A stretch of 10,984 nt of DNA from an uncultured Streptococcus sp. GTDB taxonomy: Bacteria > Bacillota > Bacilli > Lactobacillales > Streptococcaceae. The DNA lies in the NCBI RefSeq assembly GCF_943912555.1, contig NZ_CALTUR010000059.1, positions 1 to 10,984 on the forward strand. The letters run 5' to 3'. The notes beneath the pieces are model-generated. The model made no database searches. It saw only the letters and a program-made list of their open reading frames with translations, and had not been told where the DNA came from. The first letter of the stretch is position 1; each line of letters starts with the position of its first letter. The position numbers and the translations under genes were made by a program. Of the stretch, positions 1 through 9,173 are shown piece after piece.

Positions 1-112
1 ACTCAATGAAAATCAAAGAGCAAACTAGGAAGCTAGCCGCAGGCTGCTCAAAACAGTGTTTTGAGGTTGCAGATGGAAGCTGACGTGGTTTGAAGAGATT
101 TTCGAAGAGTAT
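1..112 (-). repeat. BOX element (boxA-boxC type, no boxB)
   Basis: The stretch matches remembered pneumococcal BOX modules. The minus-strand start (112 downwards) reads ATACTCTTCGAAAATCTC, the hallmark beginning of boxA. The left part contains AAACTAGGAAGCTAGCCGCA and the perfect inverted repeat CTCAAAACA/TGTTTTGAG (about 48-65), which belong to boxC. The ends form an imperfect terminal inverted repeat (ACTCAATGAAAAT near 1, ATTTTCGAAGAGTAT ending at 112). No boxB is seen between the modules. The left end is cut by the window edge, probably by only a few bases. BOX elements are non-coding, mobilised in trans if at all, and are typically found downstream of or between genes; here it lies beyond the glmS terminator. 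Confidence 0.88.
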
Positions 113-152
113 AACACGAATCTTGAGTACAAGCAACCCATTTGCTCACAAG

Positions 153-178
153 AAAAAGCCTAGATAACTAGACTTTTT
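153..178 (-). terminator. Rho-independent terminator of glmS
   Basis: The minus-strand RNA can form AAAAAGUCUAG / CUAGGCUUUUU around a four-base loop (plus 164-167), ending in a U run. One pair is G-U on the minus strand but would be an A-C mismatch on the plus strand, so the hairpin fits minus-strand transcription. It lies four bases past the glmS stop codon. Confidence 0.8.
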
Positions 179-181
179 AGC

Positions 182-1990
182 TTATTCTACCGTTACTGAC
201 TTAGCAAGGTTACGTGGTTTGTCCACATCAAGTCCACGGTGCAGAGTTGCAAAGTAAGCGACCAATTGCGTTGGCACAACCATTGAAATTGGTGAGAGGT
301 AAGGGTGGACGGTCGTAAGAACGATGTCGTCTGTATCTTTGGCAACATTTTCTTCTGCGATAGTGAGAACTTTGCCACCACGGGCTGCCACCTCTTGGAT
401 ATTTCCACGAGTGTGGTTGGCAAGAACTGGATCTGACAAGAGTGCCAAGACAGGTGTTCCTTCTTCAATCAAGGCAATGGTTCCATGCTTGAGTTCTCCT
501 GCCGCAAAGCCTTCACACTGGATGTAAGAAATCTCTTTGAGTTTGAGACTTGCTTCCATGGCTACATAGTAATCTTGACCACGCCCTATATAAAAGGCGT
601 TGCGAGTTGTTTCAAGAAGATCACGAACCTTGCTATCAATCAATTCTTTTTCTGAAAGAGTTGATTCGATAGACTGAGCTACGATTGACAACTCATGAAC
701 TAAATCAAAGGCTTGCGCTTTGGCATTGCCATTTGCTTCTCCGACTGCTTTTGCAAGGAAGGCAAGGGCTGCGATTTGCGCTGTATAAGCCTTGGTTGAG
801 GCTACGGCAATTTCAGGTCCTGCGTGAAGAAGCATAGTATGGTTAGCTTCACGTGAAAGGGTTGAACCTGGCACGTTTGTCACTGTCAAGCTTGGAATTC
901 CCATTTCATTAGCCTTAACCAAAACCTGACGGCTATCCGCTGTTTCACCAGACTGGCTGATAAAGATGAAGAGTGGTTTCTTGCTAAGAAGTGGCATACC
1001 ATAGCCCCACTCAGATGAGATTCCAAGTTCTACTGGTGTATCAGTCAATTCTTCCAACATCTTCTTAGAAGCAAATCCTGCGTGGTAAGATGTTCCAGCT
1101 GCAAGGATGTAGATGCGCTCTGCGTCTTGAACAGCCTTGATGATAGCTGGGTCTACGACAACTTGACCAGTCTCATCTGTGTAGGCTTGGATGAGTTTAC
1201 GCATAACCGTTGGTTGCTCATCGATTTCCTTGAGCATGTAGTAAGGATAAGTTCCCTTACCGATATCTGACAAGTCAAGTTCAGCAGTGTAACTAGCACG
1301 CTCACGACTGTTGCCATCATAGTCTTGAATTTCCACGCTATCAGCCTTGACGATTACCAACTCTTGGTCATGAATTTCCATATACTGGTTGGTTTCACGA
1401 ATCATAGCCATAGCATCTGAGCAGACCATGTTATATCCTTCCCCAAGACCAATCAAAAGTGGTGATTTATTCTTAGCCACGTAGATGACTTCAGGATCTT
1501 GTGAGTCAATCAAGGCAAAGGCATAAGAACCACGAATGATGTGAAGGGCTTTTTTGAAGGCTTCAAGAACTGACAAACCGTCTTCTTCCGCAAATTTTCC
1601 AATCAAGTGAACGGCGATTTCAGTATCTGTTTGCCCTTTGAAGTGGTGACCTGCAAGGTATTCTTCCTTGATTTCAAGATAGTTCTCAATCACCCCATTG
1701 TGAACCAAGACAAAACGTTCTGTCTCAGAGCGGTGTGGGTGAGCATTGTCCTCAGTTGGTTTCCCGTGAGTTGCCCAACGAGTATGTCCGATACCAGTTG
1801 TTCCCTCAACACCAGCTGTCTTGGCAGACAATTCTGCAATACGACCAACCGCCTTGACTAGATGGTTTTCAGCACCACCTAGGACAAAAATCCCCGCAGA
1901 ATCATAGCCACGGTATTCGAGCTTTTCAAGCCCTTGAATCAAAATATCAGTTGCATTTGTGTTTCCAACAACACCAACAATTCCACACAT
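182..1990 (-). CDS. glmS: Glutamine--fructose-6-phosphate aminotransferase (isomerizing)
   Basis: This cytoplasmic enzyme converts fructose-6-P and glutamine to glucosamine-6-P, the first committed step to UDP-GlcNAc for peptidoglycan. The 602-residue length is normal. The start is fixed by MCGIVGVVG: Cys2 becomes the N-terminal nucleophile of the class II glutaminase domain (about 2-220, with HTRWATHG at 69-76 and the HNG motif at 97-99). Two SIS sugar-isomerase domains follow: the first contains GTSYHAG (299-305) and SQSGET (345-350), the second contains [11 protein letters not shown] (493-503). The C-terminal tail LAKSVTVE carries the conserved lysine (597) that reaches the isomerase site. 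The gene has its own promoter and terminator, so it appears monocistronic. Two NagR-like boxes flank the promoter, and the Shine-Dalgarno is unusually distant (see separate entries). No internal damage is seen. Confidence 0.98.
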   Translation of the reverse strand: MCGIVGVVGNTNATDILIQGLEKLEYRGYDSAGIFVLGGAENHLVKAVGRIAELSAKTAGVEGTTGIGHTRWATHGKPTEDNAHPHRSETERFVLVHNGVIENYLEIKEEYLAGHHFKGQTDTEIAVHLIGKFAEEDGLSVLEAFKKALHIIRGSYAFALIDSQDPEVIYVAKNKSPLLIGLGEGYNMVCSDAMAMIRETNQYMEIHDQELVIVKADSVEIQDYDGNSRERASYTAELDLSDIGKGTYPYYMLKEIDEQPTVMRKLIQAYTDETGQVVVDPAIIKAVQDAERIYILAAGTSYHAGFASKKMLEELTDTPVELGISSEWGYGMPLLSKKPLFIFISQSGETADSRQVLVKANEMGIPSLTVTNVPGSTLSREANHTMLLHAGPEIAVASTKAYTAQIAALAFLAKAVGEANGNAKAQAFDLVHELSIVAQSIESTLSEKELIDSKVRDLLETTRNAFYIGRGQDYYVAMEASLKLKEISYIQCEGFAAGELKHGTIALIEEGTPVLALLSDPVLANHTRGNIQEVAARGGKVLTIAEENVAKDTDDIVLTTVHPYLSPISMVVPTQLVAYFATLHRGLDVDKPRNLAKSVTVE

Positions 1991-2000
1991 AGTATATACG

Positions 2001-2026
2001 ACACAGGCAAGCTGTGCTTTCTCCTT
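2001..2026 (-). promoter_or_regulatory. Distant Shine-Dalgarno with intervening hairpin before glmS
   Basis: The only good ribosome-binding sequence, AAGGAG (plus 2021-2026 as CTCCTT), lies 30 nt upstream of the glmS ATG, too far for normal use. Between them the minus-strand RNA can form GCACAG / CUGUGU (plus 2012-2017 with 2001-2006) around a five-base loop. Folding out this hairpin would reduce the effective spacing to roughly 13 nt. The start codon is not in doubt, because MCGIVG is invariant in the family. Whether the hairpin has a regulatory role is inference. Confidence 0.55.
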
Positions 2027-2028
2027 AA

Positions 2029-2046
2029 AATTGGTATAGTCTAATT
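2029..2046 (-). promoter_or_regulatory. NagR/YvoA-like operator in the glmS leader (copy 1)
   Basis: AATTGGTATAGTCTAATT is an imperfect palindrome that closely resembles the Firmicutes NagR/YvoA (DasR-type GntR) site as I recall it, centred on TTGGTATAGACCAA. It lies downstream of the glmS promoter, between the predicted TSS and the Shine-Dalgarno, a position suited to a roadblock. NagR is reported to repress glmS in S. mutans. A second copy lies 79 bp away, upstream of the -35. Confidence 0.65.
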
Positions 2047-2071
2047 CCTCTTTTATAGAATCAGCAAAAAC

Positions 2072-2100
2072 AGTATATACTTGTTTCTTTCACTTGTCAA
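2072..2100 (-). promoter_or_regulatory. glmS promoter, -35 TTGACA / -10 TATACT
   Basis: On the minus strand TTGACA (plus 2095-2100) is followed after exactly 17 bases by TATACT (plus 2072-2077). This is a near-consensus sigma-A promoter. The expected TSS is near 2065, giving a leader of about 75 nt. Confidence 0.85.
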
Positions 2101-2107
2101 GAGTAAA

Positions 2108-2125
2108 AATTGGTATAGTTCAAAT
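2108..2125 (-). promoter_or_regulatory. NagR/YvoA-like operator upstream of the glmS -35 (copy 2)
   Basis: AATTGGTATAGTTCAAAT shares AATTGGTATAGT exactly with copy 1 at 2029-2046. It sits 7 bp upstream of the -35 hexamer. Two copies that bracket the promoter suggest cooperative repression, possibly with looping; this is inference from spacing and motif. Confidence 0.6.
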
Positions 2126-2140
2126 TAAGCTACTGTAAGC

Positions 2141-2183
2141 AAAAAACTCTGACCAATTAGGATAATCAGTCAGAGTCCTTTTT
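2141..2183 (-). terminator. Rho-independent terminator of the GH1 gene
   Basis: The minus-strand RNA forms ACUCUGAC (plus 2169-2176) paired with GUCAGAGU (plus 2146-2153), followed by a run of six U (plus 2141-2146). An inner AU-rich helix can extend it. It begins just after the GH1 stop codon and separates that gene from glmS. Confidence 0.88.
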
Positions 2184-3561
2184 AAAATCCATTATTATCG
2201 CTTAATTCCTTGAACCAGTACCCTGATTTTTTCAGACGACGTTCTTGCGTTTCCAAGTCTAATTCGACCAAACCATAGCGATTTTTATAACTATTGAGCC
2301 ATGACCAACAATCGATAAAGGTCCAAATTAAGTAGCCCTTACAATTGGCTCCATCTTCAATAGCACGGTGAAGTTCACGCAGATGACCTTTTACAAAGTC
2401 AATACGGTAATCATCTTGAATCATTCCATCTTGACGGAATTTTTCTTCCCCCTCAACACCCATACCATTCTCTGTCAACATCCACTCGATATTACCATAA
2501 TTTTCCTTGATATTTTGGGCAATGTCATAAATCCCTTGCTCATAAATCTCCCAGCCACGATGAGGATTGATTTTACGTCCAGGCATCACATAAGGCTCGT
2601 AAAAATGTTCTGGTAAGAGTGGACTCTCTGGATGCTTAGCGAATCGAGGAGCCATAACACGCAAAGGTTGATAGTAGTTGACACCAAGGAAGTCCACCGT
2701 ATTGTCACGAATGAGTTCCAACTCCTCCTCTGTAGTATCAGGCAAGAGACCATGTTCATGCAAGATTTCTACCAACTCCTGTGGATAAGTCCCCAAAACA
2801 GACGGATCTAAGAAGGATTGGGCCTGAAAGAGATCCGCAATCCGAGCAGCCTTGACATCAGCAGGATGCTGACTACGTGGATAAGCCGGTGTCAAGTTGA
2901 GAACAATCCCAATCTTGGAATCTGGCAAAAGTTCATGACAGGCCTTAACCGCCTGACTGCTGGCCAATTGTGTATGATAAGCTACTTTGACGGCTACCTC
3001 TGCATCCACCTTATGTGGATAATGGGCATCGTAAAAATAACCAAATTCTACAGGAACGATGGGCTCGTTAAAGGTAATCCATTGATCCACTAAATCTCCA
3101 TAAGTCTCAAAACAAAAACGAGCATAGTCTTCATAAGCTGAAACTGTCGCCTTATTTTCCCAACCATCACCAGCTTCTTGAAGAGCAAAAGGCAAATCAA
3201 AGTGGTAGAGATTGACTAAAAGACGAATCCCCTTAGCCTTAATAGCCTCAAAGACCTTACGATAAAAATCCACACCTTGAGGGTTGACTTTTCCACAGCC
3301 TTGTGGAAAAATCCGTGACCACTGAATAGAAGTACGAAAGACCGTATGACCAGTTTCCAACAAGAACTCAATATCCTGCTCCCAGTTTTCATAAAAGGTC
3401 GATGTCTTATCTGGACCAATCCCATTATAGTAACGATTTGGCTCCACTTGGTACCAATAATCCCAGAGATTATCTCCCTTACCATCACCAGCTATACGTC
3501 CTTCTGTCTGCGGCCCAGAAGTAGAGGAGCCCCAGACAAAATCCTTTGGAAATCTTAGCAT
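2182..3561 (-). CDS. Glycoside hydrolase family 1, probable 6-phospho-beta-glycosidase
   Basis: A 459-residue GH1 (beta/alpha)8 enzyme. Visible family marks are FVWG near the N-terminus with Gln18/Glu20 for sugar binding, NLYHFDLP with His120, TFNEP (163-167; acid/base Glu166) and LTENG (362-366; nucleophile Glu364). Near the C-terminus, FIDCWSWLNSYKNRYG has Ser420 where non-phospho beta-glucosidases carry Glu, and Tyr429, as in phospho-glycosidases such as LacG. The lysine of that phosphate site is Asn427 here, with Lys426 beside it. PTS-imported beta-glycoside phosphates are therefore the likely substrates, but no PTS gene is nearby. I chose the start at MLRFPKD because AAAGAGGT lies 6 nt before it. 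An in-frame ATG at 3594 overlaps the predicted -10 and would lie outside the transcript. The gene has its own terminator. Confidence 0.9.
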   Translation of the reverse strand: MLRFPKDFVWGSSTSGPQTEGRIAGDGKGDNLWDYWYQVEPNRYYNGIGPDKTSTFYENWEQDIEFLLETGHTVFRTSIQWSRIFPQGCGKVNPQGVDFYRKVFEAIKAKGIRLLVNLYHFDLPFALQEAGDGWENKATVSAYEDYARFCFETYGDLVDQWITFNEPIVPVEFGYFYDAHYPHKVDAEVAVKVAYHTQLASSQAVKACHELLPDSKIGIVLNLTPAYPRSQHPADVKAARIADLFQAQSFLDPSVLGTYPQELVEILHEHGLLPDTTEEELELIRDNTVDFLGVNYYQPLRVMAPRFAKHPESPLLPEHFYEPYVMPGRKINPHRGWEIYEQGIYDIAQNIKENYGNIEWMLTENGMGVEGEEKFRQDGMIQDDYRIDFVKGHLRELHRAIEDGANCKGYLIWTFIDCWSWLNSYKNRYGLVELDLETQERRLKKSGYWFKELSDNNGF

Positions 3562-3592
3562 ACATTTACCTCTTTGTCTAGTCATTTTTCCC

Positions 3593-3621
3593 ATTATACA
3601 GAAAAAACAAGGTAAAAACTA
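3593..3621 (-). promoter_or_regulatory. Probable GH1 gene promoter, -10 TATAAT
   Basis: TATAAT (plus 3593-3598) lies 31 bp before the chosen GH1 start. The region 17 bp upstream (AGTTTT on minus, plus 3616-3621) is a poor -35 and lies inside the proS terminator hairpin. The -10 is clear but overall promoter strength is uncertain. Confidence 0.5.
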
Positions 3622-3643
3622 GTTACATTTTTTCCTTGTTTTT
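3603..3643 (-). terminator. Rho-independent terminator after proS
   Basis: AAAAACAAGG (3603-3612) and CCTTGTTTTT (3634-3643) are perfect inverted repeats. On minus-strand RNA an inner A5/U5 helix lengthens the stem and the 3' arm ends in U. It lies 16 bp after the proS stop codon and closes the uppS-cdsA-rseP-proS operon. The arms are symmetrical, so it may act in both directions. Confidence 0.85.
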
Positions 3644-3659
3644 CTTCTGATTATAGTTT

Positions 3660-5525
<1,866 letters not shown>

Positions 5526-5529
5526 TTAT

Positions 5530-6786
5530 CTAAAAAAAGAGTCGCATGATGTCATTCCAAGTCACAGCAATCATCAAGACAACCATGATGACCACTCCGG
5601 CCAAGGTGACATAGGTTTCAATTTCTTGTTTTAATGGTTTGCGGCGAATGGCTTCCAGGATATTGAGCACAATCTTACCACCATCCAGAGCTGGAATCGG
5701 AATAAGATTAAAAATCCCGATATTGATGGAAATCACTGCCAAGAAGTACAAGACATTCTCAATTCCATTTTTAGCGGCATCACTACTTTCCTTAAAGATG
5801 GCAACAGGTCCACCTAGCTTGTTCAAATCCGGTTGGAAAATCAGATTTTTCAGGGCTGAGAGAATTCGGAGAGCTGAGTCAGCAGCAGTTGTAAAACCAC
5901 CTACAAACATGGACAGAAAATCTGACTTAATCCCCGGTTGAACACCTAGAAGATATCGACCTTGACTTTCTTCTGGGGTAACCGTAACTTGTTTGTCACT
6001 ACCCTTTTCAGAAATAGTCACATCCAAGGTCGGGGCCGTCTTATCTTTGGTTTCTGCTTCCACAGCCTGGATCAAACTTTCCCAGTTGCTAATCTCATGT
6101 GAGCCAATCTTGGTAATTTGTGCCGTTTCTGGTACTCCCACCTTAGCCAAAGCACCTTGAGGCATGACATGAAACTGATTAGTATCAACATCTCTGACAC
6201 CACCCTGCATAAAGATTAAAATCCAAAAAACAACAACACCTAAGATAAAGTTGTTCATAGGTCCTGCAAAGTTGGTAATCAGTTTGCCCCAGATAGTCGC
6301 ATTTTGATATTGAACATCTAAAGGTGCAATCCGAACCTCAGTTCCATCTGCTTCCACAACCGTTGCGTCGTGATCCACTGCAAATGTTTTTTCTTCTTCC
6401 AGAACCAATCCCTTGATGAAAAGCTTGTCTTCAAAGTCAAACTGGGTCACCTGCATAGGGAGGGCTGTTTGATCCAATTTTTTACCTGAGAGATTGATGC
6501 GTTTAACCTTACCATCATCAGTAAGCGTCAAACTGACAGGAGTTCCTGTCTTGATTTCAGTTGTATCATCACCCCAACCTGCCATACGAACGTAGCCACC
6601 CAGAGGCAAGATCCGAATGGTATAGGCTGTCCCATCCTTGCCAATATGAGCAAATATTTTAGGTCCCATACCGATGGCAAATTCACGCACTAGAATCCCT
6701 GATTTCTTGGCAAAGTAGAAGTGTCCGAACTCGTGCACCACTACAATAATCCCAAAAACCAGAATAAAGGTTAAAATTCCGAGCAT
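5530..6786 (-). CDS. rseP: RIP/site-2 zinc metalloprotease (M50), RseP/Eep family
   Basis: This integral membrane protease cleaves transmembrane segments. In enterococci and streptococci the Eep members trim lipoprotein signal-peptide remnants and help produce peptide pheromones. The 418 residues show the zinc motif HEFGH (18-22) inside the first membrane segment, a second membrane segment near 172-195 preceded by NFAGPMNN, a PDZ-like region (about 200-290), and the third metal-ligand motif [11 protein letters not shown] (360-370; Asp368) in a membrane helix. A last membrane segment spans about 393-412. The start follows GGAGGAAA at good spacing. It lies 21 bp after cdsA and 16 bp before proS, so it is co-transcribed. 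It is complete. The name eep is also used in streptococci. Confidence 0.96.
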   Translation of the reverse strand: MLGILTFILVFGIIVVVHEFGHFYFAKKSGILVREFAIGMGPKIFAHIGKDGTAYTIRILPLGGYVRMAGWGDDTTEIKTGTPVSLTLTDDGKVKRINLSGKKLDQTALPMQVTQFDFEDKLFIKGLVLEEEKTFAVDHDATVVEADGTEVRIAPLDVQYQNATIWGKLITNFAGPMNNFILGVVVFWILIFMQGGVRDVDTNQFHVMPQGALAKVGVPETAQITKIGSHEISNWESLIQAVEAETKDKTAPTLDVTISEKGSDKQVTVTPEESQGRYLLGVQPGIKSDFLSMFVGGFTTAADSALRILSALKNLIFQPDLNKLGGPVAIFKESSDAAKNGIENVLYFLAVISINIGIFNLIPIPALDGGKIVLNILEAIRRKPLKQEIETYVTLAGVVIMVVLMIAVTWNDIMRLFF

Positions 6787-6807
6787 AGTATTTCCTCCGT
6801 CTTTTGA

Positions 6808-7611
6808 TTAAAAGAGTCCAAATAAGTGCATGATTGGAAATACAAGTAACATACTATCGAAACGATCCAAAACACCACCATGTCCAGGGATAAATTTCCC
6901 AGAATCCTTGACACCAAAGTGACGCTTAATCGAACTTTCTAGTAAATCACCAAATTGTCCAGCAATGCTGAAGAAAATAGCAAAGACTGACATCTTGTAA
7001 ATTCCATATGGAAGAGCAACTGTCCTATCAAAAATCATAAAGACAATTGTTATCAAGATAGCTCCTAAAATACCCCCCAAGGCTCCCTCAAAGGTTTTAT
7101 TAGGTGATACCCTTGGCGCTAATTTTCGTTTACCATATCTCATCCCAGCAAGATAGGCACCACTGTCTGTCGCCCAGACGATACACAAGGCCAAAAGCGC
7201 CTTATCTAAACCTGCAACACGAGCATCTAGTAAGGCATTAAATCCAAAGCCCACGTAGAAACTCATAGCAAGCGGGAAAACAGCGTCCTCAATCGTATAA
7301 GACTTGCTAAATACAGTCGTTCCTAACATGATTGAAATCAGAACACTATAAGCAACCACATTCCCATCAACTGGCAAAAAAGTCAGGTAATTCTCCAAGG
7401 GAATGGTCAAAGCAAAGGTTGCAAAGAGGGTCAAGAGGCCCTCCATCGTCATGGTCTCTAGACCTCTCATCTTCAAAAGTTCATGCATGGCTAGCATGGC
7501 TATGATTCCGATTGCTATCTGCAGCAAGAGTCCCCCAATCATCAAAATCGGTAGGAAAATAGCCAGGGCAATCCCTGCAAACAAGGTTCTTTTCTGTAAA
7601 TCCTGTGTCAT
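6808..7611 (-). CDS. cdsA: Phosphatidate cytidylyltransferase (CDP-diacylglycerol synthase)
   Basis: This membrane enzyme makes CDP-diacylglycerol from phosphatidic acid and CTP, the precursor of phosphatidylglycerol and cardiolipin. The 267 residues are mostly hydrophobic, with several predicted helices (for example 10-43, 57-75, 85-100, 110-130, 172-195, 205-220). The CDS family signature is intact near the C-terminus (225-252): SSIKRHFGVKDSGK, then PGHGGVLDRFD, with the metal-binding acidic residues. The Shine-Dalgarno AGGAGGAAA overlaps the end of uppS, whose stop lies only 8 bp upstream, so translation of the two is probably coupled. Order and spacing are typical of the Firmicutes uppS-cdsA-rseP-proS operon. 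Confidence 0.97.
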   Translation of the reverse strand: MTQDLQKRTLFAGIALAIFLPILMIGGLLLQIAIGIIAMLAMHELLKMRGLETMTMEGLLTLFATFALTIPLENYLTFLPVDGNVVAYSVLISIMLGTTVFSKSYTIEDAVFPLAMSFYVGFGFNALLDARVAGLDKALLALCIVWATDSGAYLAGMRYGKRKLAPRVSPNKTFEGALGGILGAILITIVFMIFDRTVALPYGIYKMSVFAIFFSIAGQFGDLLESSIKRHFGVKDSGKFIPGHGGVLDRFDSMLLVFPIMHLFGLF

Positions 7612-7619
7612 ATTTCCTC

Positions 7620-8378
7620 CTAAACTCCTCCAAATCGGCGATGACGACGATTGTAGGCAAGAATGGCTTCCTGCAAGGCCGCTTCGTCAAAATCAGGCCA
7701 CAAGGTATCTGTAAAATAGAGCTCACTATAGGCTCCCTGCCATGGAAGGAAATTGCTCAAACGCAATTCTCCACTAGTGCGGATAATCAAGTCTGGATCT
7801 CGTAAGTCCTTAGGCAAATGCTGGGTGAAGAGATAGTTGCCAATCAATTCCTCTGTGATGTCACCTGGGTTGATTTTGGCATCTAAAACATCCTGGGAAA
7901 CCAACTTAAGAGCCTGTGTAATCTCAGCACGTCCACCATAGTTGAGAGCAAAATTAAGAATCAAACCTGTGTTGTTCTTAGTCAATTCCTCAGCCTTGGT
8001 TAAAGCTTCAAAAGTCTGCTTAGGCAGGCGGTCTGTCTCCCCAATCATTTGAATCTTAACATTATTTGCATGCAGTTCCGGGACATAATTATCATAAAAC
8101 TCTACTGGCAAGTTCATGATAAACTTGACTTCCTGATCTGGACGGGTCCAGTTTTCTGTAGAAAAAGCATAAACCGTAATCACCTTAACGCCTAGTTTGT
8201 TGGCTGCCTTGGTCACAGTTTGCAATGCTTCCATGCCCGCCTTGTGTCCGAAGACTCGCGGTTGCATACGTTTTTTAGCCCAACGACCATTGCCATCCAT
8301 GATGATACCGATATGAGCAGGAACCTGTGTCGGAACCTCTACTTCCACAGCCTTATCTTTCTTAAAAAATCCAAACAT
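7620..8378 (-). CDS. uppS: Isoprenyl transferase (undecaprenyl diphosphate synthase)
   Basis: This cis-prenyltransferase adds isopentenyl-PP units to farnesyl-PP to form the C55 carrier for peptidoglycan, teichoic acid and capsule synthesis. From the ATG at 8378 it has 252 residues, normal for streptococci. It contains HIGIIMDGNGRWA (22-34; catalytic Asp28), the AFSTENW segment (71-77), and the C-terminal signature DLIIRTSGELRLSNF (196-210), followed by WQGAYSELYF. A TTG six codons upstream is in frame, but the ATG is chosen because AGGAA lies 8 nt before it. It is the first gene of the operon; its promoter is at 8411-8416 and the csRNA terminator insulates it from the ruvB transcript. Confidence 0.97.
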   Translation of the reverse strand: MFGFFKKDKAVEVEVPTQVPAHIGIIMDGNGRWAKKRMQPRVFGHKAGMEALQTVTKAANKLGVKVITVYAFSTENWTRPDQEVKFIMNLPVEFYDNYVPELHANNVKIQMIGETDRLPKQTFEALTKAEELTKNNTGLILNFALNYGGRAEITQALKLVSQDVLDAKINPGDITEELIGNYLFTQHLPKDLRDPDLIIRTSGELRLSNFLPWQGAYSELYFTDTLWPDFDEAALQEAILAYNRRHRRFGGV

Positions 8379-8410
8379 GATCTTATTCCTATTCAAAAAT
8401 CTATCGTTTC

Positions 8411-8419
8411 ATTATACCA
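8411..8419 (-). promoter_or_regulatory. uppS operon promoter, extended -10 TGGTATAAT
   Basis: TATAAT (plus 8411-8416) is preceded by TG at the extended -10 position on the minus strand. The region 17 bp upstream has no good -35 (TAGAAG), so the extended -10 probably carries recognition. The expected leader is about 25-30 nt. Confidence 0.65.
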
Positions 8420-8479
8420 TATTTCCCCATTTTCTTCTATCACTAAGCTATTTATTCTCAGGCACCAAGCCCATTTTTC

Positions 8480-8509
8480 AAAAAAATAAGCCGCCTGATT
8501 GGGCGACTT
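8480..8509 (-). terminator. Terminator of the csRNA (and probably of ruvB mRNA)
   Basis: The minus-strand RNA forms AAGUCGCC (plus 8502-8509) with GGCGGCUU (plus 8488-8495) around the loop CAAUCA, then UAUUUUUUU. It ends the small RNA and is the first terminator after the nucleotidyltransferase gene, so it probably also stops ruvB read-through. Confidence 0.88.
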
Positions 8510-8575
8510 TATTTTTTATAGGGAGATTATTATGAAAAAGTTTTAGGAGTTTAAGTTAAGGTCTTCTTAACTTAT
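8481..8575 (-). ncRNA. CiaR-dependent small RNA (csRNA family)
   Basis: A predicted RNA of about 95 nt. It starts about 7 nt after a -10 (TATACT) that is preceded by a CiaR box. The 5' end forms a perfect 9-bp hairpin TAAGTTAAG / CTTAACTTA with loop AAGAC (plus 8552-8574). A single-stranded middle follows, with ACTCCTAAAA and then TTTTTCATAATAATCTCCC, which are complementary to a Shine-Dalgarno plus ATG start region. The terminator closes the RNA. This 5' hairpin, anti-RBS linker and terminator layout, with CiaR control, matches the pneumococcal csRNAs, which act on mRNAs such as comC. I do not assign a specific ccn name. Exact ends are inferred. Confidence 0.9.
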
Positions 8576-8581
8576 GGACTT

Positions 8582-8614
8582 AGTATACACTTCCTAGCTT
8601 AAAGTTTCCTTAAG
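8582..8614 (-). promoter_or_regulatory. csRNA promoter with CiaR box
   Basis: The minus strand reads CTTAAG-GAAAC-TTTAAG (plus 8598-8614), a five-of-six plus six-of-six match to the CiaR direct repeat TTTAAG-N5-TTTAAG. It is followed after 10 bp by the -10 TATACT (plus 8582-8587). This spacing replaces a -35 and is the layout of CiaR-activated promoters. The box overlaps the stop codon (8610-8612) of the upstream gene. Confidence 0.9.
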
Positions 8615-9173
8615 TATTTTTAAAAATCAAATTTTTCCATTTCTCCTGCCAATTTTTCTTAGATAGACGTGTTCGATAAAGTTCCATTCGGTCTTCATTC
8701 TTTAAAAAATGAAGAGTTGGACGAATTTGAAAATTCAAAATATCCTCCAAACCATAAGGTGCATAGAGTTCAAAATCTGATTCTTCATTCAAGCGCAGTC
8801 CAACTGCCGTACACCGTTCTGGATACTTACTCATAGCATCACAAGAGCTTCTATAGGGAACAGTATGAGGGCTGTGCTGGTGCATATAGACTTGATTTTT
8901 CAATTCCCACTGGTACTGAGGAAAATCCTCTCGCAGTTTTTTCTCTAGGGACAAGGTTTCCTCATAAGAAATATCTGGATCAAAGAAAATCACATCTACA
9001 TCTGTTTCATGGTCAAAAGGAGATTTATCTGACAAGAGATTCCAGATGAAATTTCTGACAGAACCTGCTGCCAACCACGAGTCTTTCAGACCAAGGTTTC
9101 GGATGATCGTCAGAATAGCCATCATATCTGGATTTTTTCTAAAAGCCTCTAGAATTTCTTGCTCATTTTTCAT
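8610..9173 (-). CDS. Nucleotidyltransferase family protein (DUF925/NTP_transf_6-like)
   Basis: A 187-residue protein from the chosen start [11 protein letters not shown]. It has the nucleotidyltransferase-fold marks GSVRN (37-41) and TDVDVIFFD (57-65; Asp58 and Asp60 as probable metal ligands), an arrangement typical of the DUF925-type family. The substrate is unknown and no pathway can be assigned. The start at 9173 overlaps the end of ruvB by 11 bp, so translation is probably coupled; the ribosome-binding sequence is weak (TTTGGGG about 10 nt upstream). In-frame ATGs at 9182 and 9197 are possible but have no better ribosome site. The 3' end carries the CiaR box of the next small RNA across its stop codon. 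No second catalytic domain is visible. Confidence 0.85.
   Translation of the reverse strand: MKNEQEILEAFRKNPDMMAILTIIRNLGLKDSWLAAGSVRNFIWNLLSDKSPFDHETDVDVIFFDPDISYEETLSLEKKLREDFPQYQWELKNQVYMHQHSPHTVPYRSSCDAMSKYPERCTAVGLRLNEESDFELYAPYGLEDILNFQIRPTLHFLKNEDRMELYRTRLSKKNWQEKWKNLIFKNT

Noticed and set aside
324..527. Plus-strand ORFs antisense to glmS, the GH1 gene, proS, rseP and uppS
   Set aside because: They lie inside well-conserved genes in other frames, have no ribosome sites and no recognisable protein features.
1991..2065. Possible glmS ribozyme or riboswitch in the glmS leader
   Set aside because: The leader is only about 75 nt by the predicted TSS and contains an operator and a small hairpin. 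No glmS ribozyme core could be recognised.
3562..3594. Longer GH1 start at the ATG at 3594
   Set aside because: That ATG overlaps the -10 TATAAT, has no ribosome site, and the downstream MLRFPKD start has AAAGAGGT at good spacing and fits the family N-terminus.
8379..8396. Longer uppS start at an upstream TTG
   Set aside because: The extension runs through the Shine-Dalgarno of the ATG at 8378; the 252-residue form is normal.
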